A stretch of 64,000 bases of DNA from JADJPO01 sp046330955 (GCA_046330955.1 JAXLRT010000020.1:1-64000), one strand, 5' to 3'; shown: positions 53,041 through 61,467, numbered from the stretch's first letter. Numbers and translations: made by a program. The notes: generated from the sequence alone by a model not told the origin.

Positions 53041-54729
53041 CTAGGTGGTGCCCGCCCGCAGCCGTCCGGCACGCCAGGTGGCCAGGGCGCGAATCGAGGC
53101 CAGCGACTCGGGCGCCGTGTGGTGCGGGTCGGCGTCCGCCCAGATGAGGTCGGCGCGCGCGCCGGGCTCGAGCGAGCCCCCGACCGGACCGGTTGCGGCG
53201 TCGGGTGCGGCGGCGAGCACGGCCGCGGCGCCGCGCGTGGCGGCGTCCAGCGCCTGGGCCACGGTGAGCGCCTCGCCGGGCAGGACGGTGCGACCGGTGT
53301 CGTCGCGGCGGTTCACGGCGGCGGCGACCCAGTGCCAGGGGTCGAGGTCGGCGGCAGGGTGGTCCGAGCTGAACGCCAGGGCCACCCCGGCATCGAGCAT
53401 CGCCCGGTAGGGCATCAGCTGCAGCGGCGGCGCCGGCGGCACCAGAGTCAGCGAGCGGCCCATCGCCGGCAGGAATCCCGGCTGGGTGACGACGGTCAGC
53501 CGGGCCTCGGCGAGGCGCCCGATCAGGTCGGGGTCGACGACCATGGCGTGCTCGAGCCGCATCGGCACCGCCTCGGCCAGTCCGGGATCGGCGGCGCGGG
53601 CCGCGAGCACGGTGTGCAGGGCGCCGTTGCCGATGGCGTGGATTGCCAGCGCCGACCCGGCGTCGGCGGCGCGGCGCATCAGGGCCAGCAGGCTGTCGGG
53701 GTCGTACTGCCAGGTGCCGTGATTCCAGGTGCCGTCGGTGCCGCGGCGGAACCGGTCGCTGCGCAGGATCGCGCTCGCCAGCGCCAGGTCCGTGCGCGAT
53801 CGGGCCCGTAACGGGGCGGTGAGCGCTGAGATCATCCCGGTGCGCAGCTGCCGCGGGGTGTAGCAGAGGTGGGAGCGTTCGCCGCCGTCGATCAGCACCT
53901 TGGCGGTCGAACCCGCCCGCAGCGCCGGCTCGCTGATCCGGTCGTCGACCAGCAGCGGGACGACGTCCACGCCGGCCTCGCCGCACAGGCTCACGACCTG
54001 CTCGGCAACGGCTGCCGGCACGGCGGCATCGGCGATCCGGGTGATGCCGAGCGCGAGCAGCCGCTGCGCGTGGGCGGTGAGCCGGTCGGCCCAGGAGGCA
54101 TCGAGCGGACGCCGACTGCGCGCTTCGGCGAGGAAGCTGGCCGTCTCGATCAGGACGCCAGTGGGCCGCCCGGCGCGGTCGCGCACGATCTGGCCGCCCA
54201 CCGGGTCGGGGGTGGTGCGGCCGATGCCGAGGGCGTCCAGGCCGGCCGAGTAGACCACCGACTCGTGATAGGTGCGCGACAGCACGTGCGCCGGGCGATC
54301 GGCGACCACCCGGTCGAGTTCGGCGGCGGTGGGGCTGCGCTGCTCGCGCAGCTCGCTGGTCAGGTAGCCGTGCAACCGCAGCCAGGGGGCGGTGTCCCGC
54401 TCGGCGTGGTGGCTCACCTGCGCCAGCAGGGTGGGCAGGTCGTGGGCGTGCAGGCGCAGGTCGGCGGTCGGTGAGTCGACGGCGTCCAGGAAGGCGTGCT
54501 GGTGGGCATCGACGAACGCCGGCATCAGGGCGCCGCGGTCGAGGGTCAGCCGCGGGGGGTTCGGCGGCATCGCCGCGAGCACCTGCTCGAGGGTTCCCGC
54601 TGCGTGGACGTGGCCGTCGAGGACACCGAGCGCGGCGACCGGGGGCTGGCCGTGGCGGAGGTGGATCGGGACGCCGCTGAGCACCGCGCCGTCGAGGTCC
54701 TGCGATGGCGTCGCAGCGGGGGTGGTCAT
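53041..54729 (-). CDS. Amidohydrolase family 3 protein (YtcJ-like)
   Basis: A 562-aa metal-dependent hydrolase. The first metal site is LMPAFVDAHQHAFLDAVDS near 67-85 (HxH). Conserved later parts are ALAIHAIGNGALHTVLAA near 330-347 (His ligand), MRLEHAMVVDPDLIGRL near 357-373 and FSSDHPAADLDPWHWVAAAV near 435-454 (Asp). The C-terminal composite-domain strand RADLIWADADPHHTAPE follows. Family members hydrolyse N-acyl or formamide bonds; the substrate is unknown. AGGAG precedes the ATG by about 8 bases. The divergent TetR gene and the palindrome between them suggest repression by that regulator. Confidence 0.87.
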   Translation of the reverse strand: MTTPAATPSQDLDGAVLSGVPIHLRHGQPPVAALGVLDGHVHAAGTLEQVLAAMPPNPPRLTLDRGALMPAFVDAHQHAFLDAVDSPTADLRLHAHDLPTLLAQVSHHAERDTAPWLRLHGYLTSELREQRSPTAAELDRVVADRPAHVLSRTYHESVVYSAGLDALGIGRTTPDPVGGQIVRDRAGRPTGVLIETASFLAEARSRRPLDASWADRLTAHAQRLLALGITRIADAAVPAAVAEQVVSLCGEAGVDVVPLLVDDRISEPALRAGSTAKVLIDGGERSHLCYTPRQLRTGMISALTAPLRARSRTDLALASAILRSDRFRRGTDGTWNHGTWQYDPDSLLALMRRAADAGSALAIHAIGNGALHTVLAARAADPGLAEAVPMRLEHAMVVDPDLIGRLAEARLTVVTQPGFLPAMGRSLTLVPPAPPLQLMPYRAMLDAGVALAFSSDHPAADLDPWHWVAAAVNRRDDTGRTVLPGEALTVAQALDAATRGAAAVLAAAPDAATGPVGGSLEPGARADLIWADADPHHTAPESLASIRALATWRAGRLRAGTT

Positions 54730-54754
54730 GGGATCAGCTCCTGTCGTCCAGAAA

Positions 54755-54772
54755 ACTCTACACTTGGAGAGT
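54755..54772. promoter_or_regulatory. Candidate TetR operator
   Basis: An ACTCT/AGAGT inverted repeat (arms 54755-54759 and 54768-54772) with inner partial symmetry, in an AT-rich patch of the 95-nt divergent spacer between the amidohydrolase and tetR-family genes. Its position overlaps where both promoters should lie. Confidence 0.5.
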
Positions 54773-54812
54773 AATTGATGGACGGTCTCCCGAAGAATCG
54801 GCGCGGGCCATC

Positions 54813-54818
54813 TAGGCT
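54813..54818 (+). promoter_or_regulatory. -10 box TAGGCT of the TetR gene
   Basis: TAGGCT is followed by 6 nt and the ATG at 54825. Leaderless spacing. Confidence 0.5.
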
Positions 54819-54824
54819 GGACCG

Positions 54825-55415
54825 ATGGCACGGAGCAAGGGGGAGCAGACGCGGCAGCGGCTGCTCGAATGCGCCCGTGACCTGGTGGCCGAGAACGGCT
54901 TGTCGGCGCTGACCCATCGGGCGATCGAGCAGCGCGCCGGCGTCTCGCACGGCGTCACGACGTATCACTTCGCGACACGTGAGGCCCTGCTGGCGGCGTT
55001 GCTGCAGTTCGTCGGCGACGAGCTCCTGGCCTGGCAGTCGGCGATCCGTGAGCGCATGGCTGCGGCCGATCCGGCGACGCTCGACCACCATCAGATCGCG
55101 CGTGAGGTCGTCACCGAACTGATGGGCCGGCACAACAACACCCTTGCCCGCTACGAGCTCTACCTGTACGCGGCGCGGCGTCCCGAGCTGGCCGAGGCGA
55201 TGGCGAGCGCTCGGCGGCGTCACGTCGACCTCGAGGTGCGGGCCTTCGAGCGCCTGGGGGCGCAGAACCCCGAGCTGGCCGCCAACCGGTACCTCAGCGC
55301 GCTGGAAGGCCTGGTGCTGTATCAGATCAGCGTTCCGGAGCCGGACTTCGAGGCCTGGGCTCCGGCCTACCTGATGACGGTGGTGCGCGCCTTGCTCGAC
55401 TTCACGGGAACCTGA
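54825..55415 (+). CDS. TetR-family transcriptional regulator
   Basis: A 196-aa protein. The N-terminal HTH (residues 5-50) reads GEQTRQRLLECARDLVAENG, then LTHRAIEQRAGVSHGVTTYH and FATREALLAAL, the standard TetR pattern. The C-terminal ligand domain is generic, ending PAYLMTVVRALLDFTG. It probably represses the divergent amidohydrolase and itself through the palindrome at 54755-54772. The ligand is unknown. Confidence 0.9.
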   Translation: MARSKGEQTRQRLLECARDLVAENGLSALTHRAIEQRAGVSHGVTTYHFATREALLAALLQFVGDELLAWQSAIRERMAAADPATLDHHQIAREVVTELMGRHNNTLARYELYLYAARRPELAEAMASARRRHVDLEVRAFERLGAQNPELAANRYLSALEGLVLYQISVPEPDFEAWAPAYLMTVVRALLDFTGT

Positions 55416-55437
55416 TCGAAGGCGACCCGACGGGTGG

Positions 55438-56280
55438 TCACCACCCGCCGGTGAGCATCACCCGGAGCGCCGGGGCGGGATCTGCTGTGGTGCTGTGATT
55501 CGCCACGGCCACAACGCCTGCCGCCAGGGACAACATCGCGAAGACTAGTCCGAACGATCCCACGACGTGTCGTCGCCGGCGGTCGGCGGGCGGCGTTGTC
55601 CGCAGGCTTCGCCAGCAGCTCATCGTCAGGACGACGAGGACGATCGCCACCATGGCGGCGATCACGACCATGACCGCGTGGTACCGGGAGAAGTCGCCGA
55701 TCATCGTCGCGAGGGCGGGCGGCGACTGGGTCGTCGGCGGGACGACGGCCAGCGACTGCTCGACGCGACCCAGGACGGCGCCCAGCTCCCCACCGGGCTC
55801 GCCCTCCACCAGGAAGGGCAGCAGCGAGGCGAAAGGCGCTGCGGCGCCTTGGATGTTGGCCATCACCACCAGCAGCGAGAGCACCGCGAGCGGGACGACG
55901 AGCACTCCGGCCGCCGCCGTGGCAGCCCTGCCTGCCGGCCCGAGAGCGTCCGCCCTGACGAACGCCGTCCACAGCTGGACACCGAGGGCCGTGAGCGCGA
56001 CCAGCAGCAGCGCCGCGAGCACCGCCTTGGCCAGATGGAAGCCGGCCCAGTAGTCCACGACCCGTGCCAGGCGTGGTGGGAAGTCGCGATCGCCGGAGGT
56101 CCAGTAGGCGATGAACGCCTGCTGGAACGTGCTGCGGAGGGTGGGCGAATCGGCGATCTCGACGCCGGATACCCGCGCCGCCCACCGGGGTGGCACGGCC
56201 ACGAAGGCGACCATGAGGGCCGCCGACAGAGCGCTGAGCAGGGTCACGTCTCGCCCCACGGTTGGGCCACTGCGTGTCAT
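55438..56280 (-). CDS. Hypothetical membrane protein, five predicted TM segments
   Basis: 280 aa, no family recognised. Hydrophobic segments lie near 12-32, 84-104, 122-142, 196-216 and 236-256. A soluble loop of ~45 residues lies between the first two (with WTSGDRDFPPRLARVVDYW), and another before the fourth (EPGGELGAVLGRVEQSLAVV). The last two helices are joined by an Arg-rich stretch (PPADRRRRH), which is probably cytoplasmic. The ATG at 56280 is the first plausible start. It converges on tetR with 22 nt between stops and diverges from the amidase. Confidence 0.65.
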   Translation of the reverse strand: MTRSGPTVGRDVTLLSALSAALMVAFVAVPPRWAARVSGVEIADSPTLRSTFQQAFIAYWTSGDRDFPPRLARVVDYWAGFHLAKAVLAALLLVALTALGVQLWTAFVRADALGPAGRAATAAAGVLVVPLAVLSLLVVMANIQGAAAPFASLLPFLVEGEPGGELGAVLGRVEQSLAVVPPTTQSPPALATMIGDFSRYHAVMVVIAAMVAIVLVVLTMSCWRSLRTTPPADRRRRHVVGSFGLVFAMLSLAAGVVAVANHSTTADPAPALRVMLTGGW

Positions 56281-56490
56281 GCCCTCACGATGGCGGGCGC
56301 TTCGTCGTCCGGTCACTGGAGCCCACCCCACGCTCGGGGGTGGGGCTGTCCTCACCCCGGGACGTGGCCGCGTCGGGGCGCGTCTCCGCGGACTCCGGAC
56401 ATGGTCGCCGGGACGTGGCAGCCTGCATGCAGGTCGGGAGGCCTGCGACGTACCAGCGGGTACCGGGCGAGGCATCGAGAGGAGAGCGAC

Positions 56491-57873
56491 ATGTCGAGCG
56501 CACTCGGATGGACCGCGCGGGAGATTGCCGCGGCGGTGCAGCGGGGCGAGGTGACGCCGCGGGACGTCGTCCGTGATCACCTCGACCTGATCGGCCGCGT
56601 CGACCCGGTGGTCGGGGCGTTCGTTCGCGTGGACGGCGATCGGGCATTGGCCGAGGCCGAGACGCTCGGCGCGAACCCCGAGCTGAGCCGGTTGCCGTTG
56701 GCGGGTGTCCCGATCGCCGTCAAGGGCAACACCGCCGTGGCCGGGGAGCCGACCCGGCACGGTTGTGCCGTCACCGATGCCACTCCGGCACGACACGATC
56801 ACGAGGTGGTGGCTCGGCTGCGGGCCGCCGGGGCGATCGTGGTCGGCGTGACCCGGATGCCCGAACTCGGCGTCTGGGGCACCACGGACGACGCCGCCGG
56901 GGTGACGCGTAACCCGTGGCAGCTCGACCGGACGGCGGGTGGTTCCTCGGGCGGGGCTGCGGCGGCGGTGGCGTCCGGCATGGTTCCCGTGGCGCAGGGC
57001 AACGACGGCATGGGCTCCATCCGCATCCCCGCGGCAGCCTGCGGTGTGGTGGGCGTCAAGCCGGGAGACGGGCTCGTCCCGGCCGACATCGGGGCGACGG
57101 CCTGGCGCGGATTGACCGAGAACGGGCCGTTGGCGACCACGGTTGCCGACGCGGCCCTGGTGCTCTCGGTGATGGCCGGACGCCGCGAGCTCGCCTCGGT
57201 CGCGCCGACGGCCGGTGCGCTGCGGATCGCCGCCTCGACCCGGGTTCCGGTCGCGGGGGTGCGCCTCGATCCCGAGGTCGCGCGCGCCGTCGTCCGGGTC
57301 GCGGGCACGTTGCGGCGGGCGGGCCACGCCGTGGTCCGGGCGGACCCGCCGTACTCGTTGGCGATGGCGAATGCCATCGCGGCCTGGTTCGCCGCTGCGG
57401 CCTCCGATGAGGTCTTCGGCGTGGGCGAGGGGTTCGCGCAGCTCGAGGGACGGCAGCGCCACCACGCCCGGATCGGGCGCCAGTTGGAGCGGTGGGGGCG
57501 GGTCCGGGAGAGCGACCGGCAGACATGGACGGCGCGCGTGGGGGAGTTCTTCCACGATCACGATGTGCTGATCACCCCGGTCACCACCGGCCGACCGCTA
57601 CTGGCCGAACCGGGTGGCACGCGGTGGGGCGAGCGATCGTGGTTCGCGAACTTCTCCGCCAATCTGCGGTGGGCGCCGTTCGCCGGTGCGTGGAACTTCG
57701 CCCGGTTCCCGGCGATGACGGTGCCCGCCGCCATGCACTCCTCGGGTGCGCCGATCGGCGTCCAGCTCGTGGTGGCACCCGGGCGTGAGGATGTCTTGCT
57801 CTCCGTTGCGGCGCAATGGGAATCGTTGGCTCCGTGGCAGCGGTTCGCGCCGATGTCCGGGCTGCACGGCTGA
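56491..57873 (+). CDS. Amidase signature family protein
   Basis: 460 aa. The Ser-cisSer-Lys triad of the family is visible: Lys in GVPIAVKGNTA near 72-82, and the Ser pair in DRTAGGSSGGAAAAVASGM near 146-164 followed by GNDGMGSIRIPAAACGVVGV near 170-189. Variable C-terminal half; NFARFPAMTVPA near 403-414 is the usual late block. GatA, acylamidases and peptide amidases share this layout. With no gatB/gatC nearby it is not the tRNA amidotransferase. A clear GAGAGGAGAG ribosome site precedes the ATG. The 210-nt gap upstream holds divergent promoters only. Confidence 0.88.
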   Translation: MSSALGWTAREIAAAVQRGEVTPRDVVRDHLDLIGRVDPVVGAFVRVDGDRALAEAETLGANPELSRLPLAGVPIAVKGNTAVAGEPTRHGCAVTDATPARHDHEVVARLRAAGAIVVGVTRMPELGVWGTTDDAAGVTRNPWQLDRTAGGSSGGAAAAVASGMVPVAQGNDGMGSIRIPAAACGVVGVKPGDGLVPADIGATAWRGLTENGPLATTVADAALVLSVMAGRRELASVAPTAGALRIAASTRVPVAGVRLDPEVARAVVRVAGTLRRAGHAVVRADPPYSLAMANAIAAWFAAAASDEVFGVGEGFAQLEGRQRHHARIGRQLERWGRVRESDRQTWTARVGEFFHDHDVLITPVTTGRPLLAEPGGTRWGERSWFANFSANLRWAPFAGAWNFARFPAMTVPAAMHSSGAPIGVQLVVAPGREDVLLSVAAQWESLAPWQRFAPMSGLHG

Positions 57874-57889
57874 CCAGCGAGGTGCGTCC

Positions 57890-58480
57890 GTGCCTGGCCT
57901 GACGCCCGTCATCCAGTCCCACGCCGCCGGGGTCGCGCTGGTGATCACCGTCGGTGCGTTCTCGGTGGGCGAGCTCTGGCAAACGGCTCGGGTACCGCGG
58001 GGCGTTGCGCCGTCCCACCTGCGTGGCGAGGTGCTGTTCCGGCTGGTGTTCGTCGGGGCGATCCTGCTGCTGCCGCTCGGGGCCGCGGTGGTGCCCGGCG
58101 CCGTGATTCCGGGCGGGGCACTGGCTTTCGTGGTCGGGGCGGTGATGTGTTGGCTGGGGCTGCTGCTGAGGTGGTGGTGCTTCGTCACGCTGGGGCGGTA
58201 CTTCACGGTGGTCGTGATGACGCGGTCCGGTCAGACCGTGGTGGAGCGCGGTCCGTACCGGGTGCTGCGCCACCCGAGCTACACCGGCTTTCTGCTGGCC
58301 CTGCTCGGGTTCGGCGTCATGCTCGGCAACGCCGTGGGCGCGCTGGCGTCGTGCGCCGTCGTGCTCGCCGCGCTCGTCCATCGGATTCGCTTCGAGGAGC
58401 ATGCTCTGGTCGCCGGCCTGGGGGAGGCCTACCTGGCATTCGCGGAGCGTCGCGCCCGGCTGGTGCCCTTCATCTGGTGA
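57890..58480 (+). CDS. Isoprenylcysteine carboxyl methyltransferase-like membrane protein
   Basis: 196 aa with about five hydrophobic segments. The ICMT/phospholipid-methyltransferase signature is in the C-terminal half: RSGQTVVERGPYRVLRHPSY near 112-131 and the following TGFLLALLGFGVML, then RIRFEEHALVAGLGEAYLAF near 165-184, where Glu and Arg contact S-adenosylmethionine. Bacterial members methylate lipids or unknown small targets; no prenylated protein is implied. The GTG follows GAGGTG; only 16 nt separate it from the amidase stop, so the two are probably co-transcribed. Confidence 0.8.
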   Translation: MPGLTPVIQSHAAGVALVITVGAFSVGELWQTARVPRGVAPSHLRGEVLFRLVFVGAILLLPLGAAVVPGAVIPGGALAFVVGAVMCWLGLLLRWWCFVTLGRYFTVVVMTRSGQTVVERGPYRVLRHPSYTGFLLALLGFGVMLGNAVGALASCAVVLAALVHRIRFEEHALVAGLGEAYLAFAERRARLVPFIW

Positions 58481-58496
58481 GCCCCGCAGGTCTGGG

Positions 58497-58502
58497 TACG
58501 GT
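58497..58502 (+). promoter_or_regulatory. -10 box TACGGT of the VOC-protein gene
   Basis: TACGGT is followed by 6 nt and ATG at 58509. Leaderless spacing. Confidence 0.5.
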
Positions 58503-58508
58503 GACGTC

Positions 58509-58889
58509 ATGGCGTGCCGCATCACCGAACTCGTCCTGGACGCACACGATCCCGACCTGCTGGCCCGGTTCTGGTGCGAGGTACTGGGTTACGTCGAACT
58601 GGAGCGCGACGAGGACAGCCTCGAGATCGGGCCGCCCGGTGTCGGCTTCGGCGGTCCGCAGCCCACGATCGTCTTCCTCCGGACCCGCGAGCCCAAGGCC
58701 GGCAAGCTGCGGCTGCACCTCGATGTGAACGCCACAGACCGCGATCAGGAAGACGAGCTGGAGCGGCTGCTCGCCGCCGGCGCCCGCCAAATCGACATCG
58801 GCCAGCCCGCCGACGCGTCATGGCATGTGCTCGCCGACCCCGAGGGAAACGAGTTCTGCCTGTTGCGGCGTCGGCTGCCGCCGGTGTGA
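58509..58889 (+). CDS. VOC-superfamily (glyoxalase-like) protein
   Basis: 126 aa. Two beta-alpha-beta-beta-beta modules: ITELVLDAHDPDLLARFWCE near 5-24 with LGYVELERDEDSLEIGPP, and LRLHLDVNATDRDQEDELER near 66-85 with WHVLADPEGNEFCLL near 105-119. The family's single-domain actinobacterial members include bleomycin-resistance-like and unknown-function proteins. Candidate metal ligands are few (H69, E116), so a binding rather than catalytic role is possible. Confidence 0.82.
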   Translation: MACRITELVLDAHDPDLLARFWCEVLGYVELERDEDSLEIGPPGVGFGGPQPTIVFLRTREPKAGKLRLHLDVNATDRDQEDELERLLAAGARQIDIGQPADASWHVLADPEGNEFCLLRRRLPPV

Positions 58890-58960
58890 GCGGCGATTCG
58901 CGACCCGCCGACGGCCAGCGGTGATCGTCGGAGATCGTGAGGCGCTGGCACGATGCGAGC

Positions 58961-59446
58961 GTGACTGACGCCGTGGAGCGGGCTCGTGCCGAGCTGGCTG
59001 CCGGGCGTCCCTGGATGGCCCGCACCCGGCTCAACGGCGCGCTTGCGCATCGCCAGGATCACGAGGTGCTCGACCTGCTGGCGTCGGTCCACTACGAGAT
59101 GCGTGACCTCCCAGCAGCAGGTGCCCTGTGGTTCGTCCTCGGGCGTGAGGACGACGCCGCACGCGAGGCCATCGAAGCGTGGCGGCAGATCTATCGCCAT
59201 GACCTCGCCCGGTGGCACAGCATTCCGGGCCCGGTGCGTCGCACCGTCCGCGCGGGGCACGTCGAGGAGCTCAGGGCGGCAGCTGCCCGGAACGGCCGGG
59301 CCGCACGTGACTCGCGCTCGCCGGCTGCACCCGAGAAGTGGTGGGAACCGGTCGTTTTCGGAGGATGCGCCATCATCGCGGTGCTCTGGGTGCTGAGCAC
59401 GCTGGGTATCGGCATGTGGACGGTGTTCCACTGGATCTGGCGCTGA
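58961..59446 (+). CDS. DUF6584-like protein with C-terminal TM helix
   Basis: 161 aa. The first ~75 residues form TPR-like helices (ERARAELAAGRPWMARTRLN, then EVLDLLASVHYEMRDLPAAG and ALWFVLGREDDAAREAI) resembling the DUF6584 family. A charged linker leads to a single C-terminal hydrophobic segment (VVFGGCAIIAVLWVLSTLGI near 130-149), suggesting a tail-anchored cytoplasmic domain. The GTG has no strong ribosome site; CACGAT 6 nt upstream may serve as a weak -10. Function unknown. Confidence 0.65.
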   Translation: MTDAVERARAELAAGRPWMARTRLNGALAHRQDHEVLDLLASVHYEMRDLPAAGALWFVLGREDDAAREAIEAWRQIYRHDLARWHSIPGPVRRTVRAGHVEELRAAAARNGRAARDSRSPAAPEKWWEPVVFGGCAIIAVLWVLSTLGIGMWTVFHWIWR

Positions 59447-59492
59447 GCCGTGGCTCGTCGAGTGAGGCGCCAGGCCGGTGCTTCACAGGGTT

Positions 59493-59960
59493 TCACCGGA
59501 GCATGCCGGGGTCTTCGAGTGCCTCCGTGAGCCAGCGGCTGCGCCGTTCGATCAGCCGGGTCATGTACCTGGCCAGGACGAGGTGCTCGGCCAGCAGCCC
59601 GGCTGGTCCCAGCGGTGCCGCGAATCGGACGACGTCAACCATGAGCGTGGTGGTGCTGTCGCGGGCGGTGAAGGTGTGTTCGTGCCACCACATCGCGAAC
59701 GGGCCGTGCACCTGTTCGTCGACGAATCGGTGCGGGCGGTCGTGGGCTGTGATCAACGAGGTCATGGTGAACGGGATGCCGAAGTGTCGGGCTCGCCAGG
59801 TGACGCTGTCGCCGAGTCCCATCGTGCCGGTGGTCACGCCGGCGATGGCGCGCTCTCCCGAGCCGGCCATCGACGCGGCGTGAGCGTCGACCGACAACGA
59901 CAGGTCGAAGCACGCCTCGATGGGTGCTGCGATCCTCGTCTCCAGGTGGAAGGACTGCAC
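59493..59960 (-). CDS. SRPBCC-family (cyclase/START-like) protein
   Basis: 155 aa with the polyketide-cyclase/START-like helix-grip pattern: FHLETRIAAPIEACFDLSLS near 4-23, SVTWRARHFGIPFTMTSLIT near 52-71, FVDEQVHGPFAMWWHEHTFT near 80-99 and a C-terminal helix ending LERRSRWLTEALEDPG-like. Such proteins bind hydrophobic ligands; similar single-domain members are often annotated as cell-division-inhibitor-like in the YfcH family. The GTG at 59960 is set by a TACGCT -10 box 6 nt upstream (59967-59972, minus strand). Confidence 0.82.
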   Translation of the reverse strand: MQSFHLETRIAAPIEACFDLSLSVDAHAASMAGSGERAIAGVTTGTMGLGDSVTWRARHFGIPFTMTSLITAHDRPHRFVDEQVHGPFAMWWHEHTFTARDSTTTLMVDVVRFAAPLGPAGLLAEHLVLARYMTRLIERRSRWLTEALEDPGMLR

Positions 59961-59966
59961 GACTCG

Positions 59967-59972
59967 AGCGTA
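59967..59972 (-). promoter_or_regulatory. -10 box TACGCT of the SRPBCC gene
   Basis: Minus-strand TACGCT lies 6 nt before GTG 59960; it excludes a longer in-frame start at 60053. Confidence 0.5.
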
Positions 59973-60107
59973 CGGCTCTGCCTGGATGCAGGTGCGCAAG
60001 GGCGGGAGGTCGTGGGCGTTCGTCGAGAGTGACGACGGCGTGGCCGCGTTCAACCGTAATCACGCCGCGATGTGGCACACACACCCTGACTTGTCCTGAA
60101 ACGACCT

Positions 60108-60314
60108 CTAGGCGTGGAGGTTTGCGGTGATGCGGGAGCGAGCGAGCGCCAAGGCCGTCTTGTCATAGCCGGGGGTGCCGGGCTCTGCGAACCAGTGGTG
60201 GCTGTTCGGGTAGGTGAAGGTTTCGACGGCCACATGCGCGTCGCGGAGTGCCCGCTGCGTCGTGGCAATCTCCTCAGCGGTGAAGTACGGGTCGTCGGGA
60301 ACGACGTGCAGGAA
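60108..60314 (-). pseudogene. C-terminal remnant of a dienelactone-hydrolase-family gene
   Basis: The last 68 codons before the TAG at 60108 read FLHVVPDDPYFTAEEIATTQ and then VAVETFTYPNSHHWFAEPGT with GYDKTALALA, which is the C-terminal third of a dienelactone hydrolase (late Asp and active-site His in the SHHWF block). No start or nucleophile Cys/Ser region exists upstream; the frame degenerates into low-complexity Ser/Thr text antisense to the toxin gene. The remnant suggests that the 5' part was lost when the toxin-antitoxin region arrived or by deletion. Confidence 0.65.
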
Positions 60315-60423
60315 GGCCCGGCGTGTACGTGAGCTGTGGCCGCCTGGATCGGAGCCGCCGTAGGTGGCATCAGCGGTAACGCCAGGCCTTTGCTGCCAAC
60401 GGCAAGAGGCGTGTTCTCCGGCG

Positions 60424-60681
60424 CTACTGGTAGTGGTACCGGGCTTGGAGGATGACGAGGTCGTCGCCGTCGACGAGGTAGACGAGTCGGTGCTCTTCGG
60501 TGATCCGGCGTGACCAGGTGCCGGCCAGGAGGTGGCGCAGCGGCTCGGGTTTGCCGATACCAGCGGTGGGGTCGCGCAGAGCATCCTCGATGAGCCGGTT
60601 GATCCGTTTCAGGATGGCGCGGTCGGTGGTGAGCCAGGAGGTGTAGTCCTCCCAGCCGTTGGGGGTGAAGACGAGTCTCAC
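60424..60681 (-). CDS. YoeB/Txe-family mRNA interferase toxin
   Basis: 85 aa, the normal size for YoeB. LVFTPNGWEDYTSWLTTDRA near 3-22, ILKRINRLIEDALRDP near 23-38, GKPEPLRHLLAGTWSRRI near 43-60 and the C-terminal EEHRLVYLVDGDDLVILQAR with YHYQ match the family; Glu, Arg and the C-terminal His-Tyr form the RNase site. It cuts ribosome-bound mRNA when free of antitoxin. The GTG overlaps the antitoxin stop by 4 nt (GTGA), the usual order of antitoxin then toxin. Confidence 0.92.
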   Translation of the reverse strand: MRLVFTPNGWEDYTSWLTTDRAILKRINRLIEDALRDPTAGIGKPEPLRHLLAGTWSRRITEEHRLVYLVDGDDLVILQARYHYQ

Positions 60682-60923
60682 TCTGCGAGCTGGTGGGTCT
60701 CGCGCTGACCCGTCATGGCCTGCTGCAGACTCTCGAGCAGCCGCCGGGCATTCGCGGGTGCCCGCAGCAGGTGGGCGGTCTCCTCCAGGGCGTCGTAGTC
60801 GGCCCGAGACATCAGGACGGCGTCGCCGTGCTTGGAGGTGATCTCCACGGGAGTGCGGTCGTCGTTCACACGTTGGATGAGCGGGAACAGGTTCTTGCGG
60901 GCCTCGCTGGCCGTGATCGCCAT
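60678..60923 (-). CDS. YefM/Phd-family antitoxin
   Basis: 81 aa. The N-terminal DNA-binding part, MAITASEARKNLFPLIQRVN, is diagnostic of YefM/Phd; DDRTPVEITSKHGDAVLMSR and DYDALEETAHLLRAPANARR follow, with a flexible C-terminus that would wrap the toxin. It autoregulates with the toxin through the repeat just upstream. CGGAGG precedes the ATG by about 6 bases. Confidence 0.93.
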   Translation of the reverse strand: MAITASEARKNLFPLIQRVNDDRTPVEITSKHGDAVLMSRADYDALEETAHLLRAPANARRLLESLQQAMTGQRETHQLAE

Positions 60924-60938
60924 GGCACACCTCCGAGA

Positions 60939-60959
60939 ATGGTACAAGAAATGGTACCA
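60939..60959. promoter_or_regulatory. Candidate YefM-YoeB operator
   Basis: Two ATGGTAC motifs (60939-60945 and 60951-60957), the second inside the palindrome TGGTACCA, lie 16-36 nt upstream of the antitoxin start. YefM operators elsewhere are palindromes centred on TGTACA; the minus strand here reads TGGTACCATTTCTTGTACC. Confidence 0.6.
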
Positions 60960-61106
60960 CGAGACTCTCCGGGCGTCGGCGGATCGCACTGGAAGTCTGC
61001 TTGCCGACACTGCTGCGGCTGCCGCGTGGTGCAGGCGCCCGGTGGCAGCGTGCCGTGCATACGCCCACTGCAGCCTTGAGCAGGAGCGGTCGCTCACGGC
61101 GTCCGG

Positions 61107-61157
61107 GAGCAATGATCGAGACCGGTGGACGCCATCGACAGGTCTCGATCATTGCTC
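61107..61157. repeat. Perfect 17-bp inverted repeat
   Basis: Arms 61107-61123 and 61141-61157 are exact complements (GAGCAATGATCGAGACC) around a 17-nt loop. Unlike the other long palindromes here, it is not between convergent genes. Confidence 0.8.
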
Positions 61158-61461
61158 GATTCGGCATCGCCGCTGGGTCCCCTGCCCGAGACGCCGAGTG
61201 CCCGCGCCCGAGTTCGTGCCCTCGCAATCAGGCGAAGCCATATGCCGAATGGTCAACAACTCGTTTTACACCGGAATCCGGACGCGACCCTGCCGGGCAC
61301 GGTCTGCTACGAGATGTCGTCATGCACGCCGTGGTGGCAGTCGGGGTGCAGCTGGTGGGCGGCGCGGTGCCCTTGCCGGCCGAAGGGGACGCCGCCCGGC
61401 CACTCGGGATCGTGCTCCGGCCCGACCTGGGTCCGGTCGTGGCGTGGCACAGGCTCGATCC

Positions 61462-61467
61462 TATTGT
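61462..61467 (+). promoter_or_regulatory. -10 box TATTGT of the methyltransferase gene
   Basis: TATTGT is followed by 6 nt and GTG 61474. It distinguishes this GTG from the adjacent one at 61471. Confidence 0.5.
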
